64,000 nt of DNA from Pseudomonas anuradhapurensis (GTDB lineage: Bacteria > Pseudomonadota > Gammaproteobacteria > Pseudomonadales > Pseudomonadaceae): the NCBI RefSeq assembly GCF_014269225.2, contig NZ_CP077097.1:4475001-4539000 (forward strand). The letters run 5' to 3'. This document shows positions 62,139 to 64,000 of this stretch, piece after piece (the stretch's first letter is position 1; every line of letters starts with the position of its first letter). The position numbers and the translations under genes were made by a program. The notes below the pieces were generated by a model. That model did no database searches and had not been told where the DNA came from. It saw only the letters and a program-made list of their open reading frames with translations.

Positions 62139-63089
62139 ATGCAAAAAGACCTCACATCCCTGAGCGCGCTCAACTGGGACGACCTGAAGTTCTTCCTCGA
62201 AGTGGCCCGTACCCGCAAGGCCAGTAGCGCCGCCAAGCGCCTGAGCGTCGACTACACCACGGTGTCGCGGCGCATCAGCTCGCTGGAGGGGGCACTCGGC
62301 ACCCTGCTGTTCGAGAAGTCGCGGACCAACGGCTTTGTCCTCACCGCCGAAGGCCAGCGCCTGCTGGGCTATGCCGAGTCGATCGAGAGCACGCTGCACA
62401 TGGCCTGCGAACAGGTATCCGGGTCGGGCGTGGCGTTGTCCGGGCATGTGCGCATGGGCTGCACCGAAGGTTTCGGCAGTTTCTTCGTCACCCCGCAGCT
62501 GAGCCACTTCGTCGATGCCTACCCGGCAATCTCGGTGGACATACTGCCGCTGCCGCACTTCATCAGCCTGTCCAAGCGCGAGGCGGACATCGTCATCGCC
62601 CTGGAGCGACCGGAGCATGGGCCGTACGTGTGCTGCAAGCTGTGCGACTACCGCTTGCGCCTGTACGCCACCCGGGAATACCTCGATAACCACGCCCCCA
62701 TCCGCCAGATCGCGGACCTGGCCAGGCACCCGTTCATCAGCTACGTGGACGACCTGGCGTTCAGTTCGGAGCTGCTGTACCTGGCCAACCTGATCCCCAG
62801 CGCCAGCGCGCATTTGCGCAGTACCAGCGTGATTGCCCAGTACACGGCGGCGCTGCAAGGGCGAGGGCTGGCGATATTGCCCTGCTTCCTGGCCGCGCAG
62901 GATCCACGACTGGTGACGGTACTGCCGGAAGAAATCGAGGTGACACGGCAATTCTGGATGTACTGCCGGGAGGATTTGCGCAAGTTGAAGCGGATTACCC
63001 TGCTGTGGGATTACATCCGCGGGGTGACCGAGGCGAATGCGCCGTTGTTGATGGGCGAGACGCGCGAGATGCGCTTTGCTCAGGAGTGA
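62139..63089 (+). CDS. LysR-family regulator of mmsAB
   Basis: A 316-residue LysR regulator; [23 protein letters not shown] then [20 protein letters not shown] at about 10-50, effector domain beyond 95. Divergence from mmsAB implies it controls valine catabolism, where P. aeruginosa uses the AraC-type MmsR, so the name mmsR is not transferred. The ATG at 62139 starts the HTH at the usual distance; the weak GGA upstream is the only ribosome signal. Confidence 0.85.
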   Translation: MQKDLTSLSALNWDDLKFFLEVARTRKASSAAKRLSVDYTTVSRRISSLEGALGTLLFEKSRTNGFVLTAEGQRLLGYAESIESTLHMACEQVSGSGVALSGHVRMGCTEGFGSFFVTPQLSHFVDAYPAISVDILPLPHFISLSKREADIVIALERPEHGPYVCCKLCDYRLRLYATREYLDNHAPIRQIADLARHPFISYVDDLAFSSELLYLANLIPSASAHLRSTSVIAQYTAALQGRGLAILPCFLAAQDPRLVTVLPEEIEVTRQFWMYCREDLRKLKRITLLWDYIRGVTEANAPLLMGETREMRFAQE

Positions 63090-63111
63090 GCATGCTTGGG
63101 CGCATCATCGA

Positions 63112-63162
63112 TAGTGTGGGAGCGGGCTTGCCCGCAAACACCGGCGGAGCCGGTGCCAGGCA
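63112..63162. repeat. REP element
   Basis: GTGTGGGAGCGGGCTTGCCC and GCAAACACCGG, followed by the stem CACCGGCGGAGCCGGTG. Between the LysR gene and convergent yfiB. Confidence 0.75.
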
Positions 63163-63209
63163 CCCTGTAGCCCGCTCTCGCAAGTAGGTCTGTAACCGTA
63201 GGGCGGGAA

Positions 63210-63701
63210 TCAGTAGGAAGCCACGACGATAGACACCCGCCGGTTCTCGGTACGCCCGGCGCTGGTGCGGTTGTCCGCCACCGGCTGGCTGCTGCCCAGG
63301 CCGCGACTGTGGATATTCTGCGCCGGCATGCCTACCGCGACCAACGCTTGGGCCACGCTTTGCGCACGCCGCTCGGACAACTGCTGGTTGTATGCCGCCT
63401 TGCCCGACGCGTCGGCATGCCCGTCCACCCGCACGCCCTGGATGCCAACGCCGAGCAATGCCTTGCCGATACGTTCGACAATCGCCTGGCTCTGGCTGTT
63501 GAGGCTGTCCAGGTCGCTGCCGAACAGCACCTTGCCCGACAAGTCATAGGCCCACCCTTCATCGGTCGGGGTGAAGCCTTCGCGCTTGAGCACGGCGACC
63601 TGTTCGGCGCTCAGGCCTTTGGGCGGCGCGCTCTGGCAGCCAGCCAAGGCCAGCAGCGCCAGCAACAAGGCCCATAGGGGGAAACGCAAAGCCTGCTTCA
63701 C
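63210..63701 (-). CDS. yfiB: OmpA-domain lipoprotein YfiB
   Basis: A 163-residue outer-membrane lipoprotein. The lipobox LALLALAGC puts the lipidated Cys at about residue 22, followed by an OmpA C-terminal peptidoglycan-binding domain (VDGHADASGKAAYNQQLSE, RAQSVAQAL, ENRRVSI). It starts with GTG at 63701 after AGGAG, 4 bp after the yfiN stop. In P. aeruginosa YfiB sequesters periplasmic YfiR and thereby activates the diguanylate cyclase YfiN; the gene order here is the same. Confidence 0.85.
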   Translation of the reverse strand: MKQALRFPLWALLLALLALAGCQSAPPKGLSAEQVAVLKREGFTPTDEGWAYDLSGKVLFGSDLDSLNSQSQAIVERIGKALLGVGIQGVRVDGHADASGKAAYNQQLSERRAQSVAQALVAVGMPAQNIHSRGLGSSQPVADNRTSAGRTENRRVSIVVASY

Positions 63702-63705
63702 GGGT

Positions 63706-64000
63706 TCAACTCCTGTTGTTGATTTCCATCTGTGCTACCTGCCAGTGCCCGCGGCGATTGCGCTTGGCCTGGTACATCGCCGCGTCAGCGGCATTCAGAA
63801 GGCTGGCGGGATCGCTGCCGTCATCTGGGTAATAGGCGATACCGACACTCAACGAGGTGGCGATACTGCGGCCACTGTCCAGTTGCACCGGCAGTTTCAT
63901 GCTGGCAACGATCTTCTCGGCAACGCGCTCGGCATCCTGGCGCGAATGCAAAGGCGTCAGCAGCACGGCGAACTCGTCGCCGCCCAGGCGTGCCACCAGG
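63706..64000 (-). CDS. yfiN: GGDEF diguanylate cyclase, 3' end (YfiN/TpbB-like)
   Basis: The last 97 codons of a diguanylate cyclase; the gene continues past the right edge. The active-site RLGGDEFAVLL motif is intact, followed by LSVGIAYYPDDGSDPASLLNAADAAMYQAK. It should make c-di-GMP and promote biofilm. The name rests on the adjoining yfiB, since the membrane, HAMP and sensory parts are not visible; any GGDEF protein is possible. Confidence 0.75.
   Translation of the reverse strand, partial: LVARLGGDEFAVLLTPLHSRQDAERVAEKIVASMKLPVQLDSGRSIATSLSVGIAYYPDDGSDPASLLNAADAAMYQAKRNRRGHWQVAQMEINNRS

Noticed and set aside
62007..62951. Upstream extension of mmsA by over 300 codons
   Set aside because: It is antisense to the LysR gene, and the known MMSDH N-terminus with AGGAG starts at 62006.
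10059..63162. Regularly recurring palindromes that could be taken for CRISPR repeats
   Set aside because: The copies are kilobases apart, vary in sequence and lack uniform spacers; they are REP and repeat-B elements. No cas gene is present.
1..64000. tRNA or rRNA genes
   Set aside because: No cloverleaf with a conserved TTCGAATC-type arm or rRNA-like segment was recognised on either strand by eye; a dedicated scan was not possible.

Overview
The window is GC-rich, gene-dense chromosomal DNA from a Pseudomonas, almost certainly of the P. putida group. The evidence is the combination of the homogentisate cluster with an IclR regulator, a PpSB1-LOV-type photoreceptor beside a MerR/LitR-type regulator, a PpoR-type LuxR solo, a McpS-type HBM chemoreceptor, protocatechuate dioxygenase, cyanide-insensitive oxidase, and many REP-type palindromes between genes. 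No rRNA, tRNA, CRISPR, phage or insertion-sequence gene was recognised. Names rest on family recognition and remembered gene order; no database was searched.

Layout. 1-5800: end of a leucine-dehydrogenase-like gene, a SirB1 protein, then tyrosine/phenylalanine catabolism (maiA-hmgB-hmgA, divergent from hmgR with a 17-bp palindromic operator). 5876-10049: SDR, Asp-nucleophile hydrolase, LrgA/LrgB pair with LysR regulator. 10176-14959: flavodoxin, short LOV photoreceptor, PilZ-like protein, MerR/LitR-like regulator, then ABM membrane protein, FolM, DUF1244 and HopJ: a likely light-response neighbourhood. 15088-23265: hydrolase, FabV (TTG start), thiolase, MetE with tandem operator-like dyads, and a MetF protein with a MetV-like cysteine tail. 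23225-31798: YjiA GTPase, YbdD/YjiX protein, CstA/BtsT transporter, PilZ protein, purine permease, RadA, MscL, ferredoxin reductase. 32015-38254: LuxR solo, RlmG, CioAB with a 51-residue DUF2474 protein and a perfect Anr/FNR box, MFS exporter. 38454-47387: AzgA-like permease with trmA, pcaHG with a PcaQ-type operator, YpfJ metallopeptidase, McpS-like chemoreceptor, gamma-glutamyltransferase. 47505-51359: LysR regulators, MdaB/YgiN quinone pair, TauE-type permease.

51700-57535 is a tightly packed six-gene membrane-lipid operon: CDP-alcohol phosphatidyltransferase, esterase-methyltransferase fusion, PAP2-dual-specificity-phosphatase fusion, small membrane protein, acyltransferase and CDP-diglyceride synthase. 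It resembles the uncharacterised ynb cluster of E. coli plus an acyltransferase, and is the best candidate for an under-described system here. The phosphatase gene carries an in-frame copy of a repetitive palindromic element found between genes elsewhere in the window.

57703-64000: RcnR-type regulator divergent from a DmeF-like Co/Ni exporter with a matching operator, a cupin, mmsAB for valine catabolism with a divergent LysR gene, and yfiB with the 3' end of yfiN (c-di-GMP signalling).

Two repeat classes recur. One is the classical REP (core GCGGG...CCCGC, usually in inverted pairs). The other, called repeat B here, has a conserved arm GGCCTTGTGTCGCGA next to GTAGGAGC and occurs at least eight times. 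A separate perfect 78-bp inverted repeat lies between the thiolase and metE genes.
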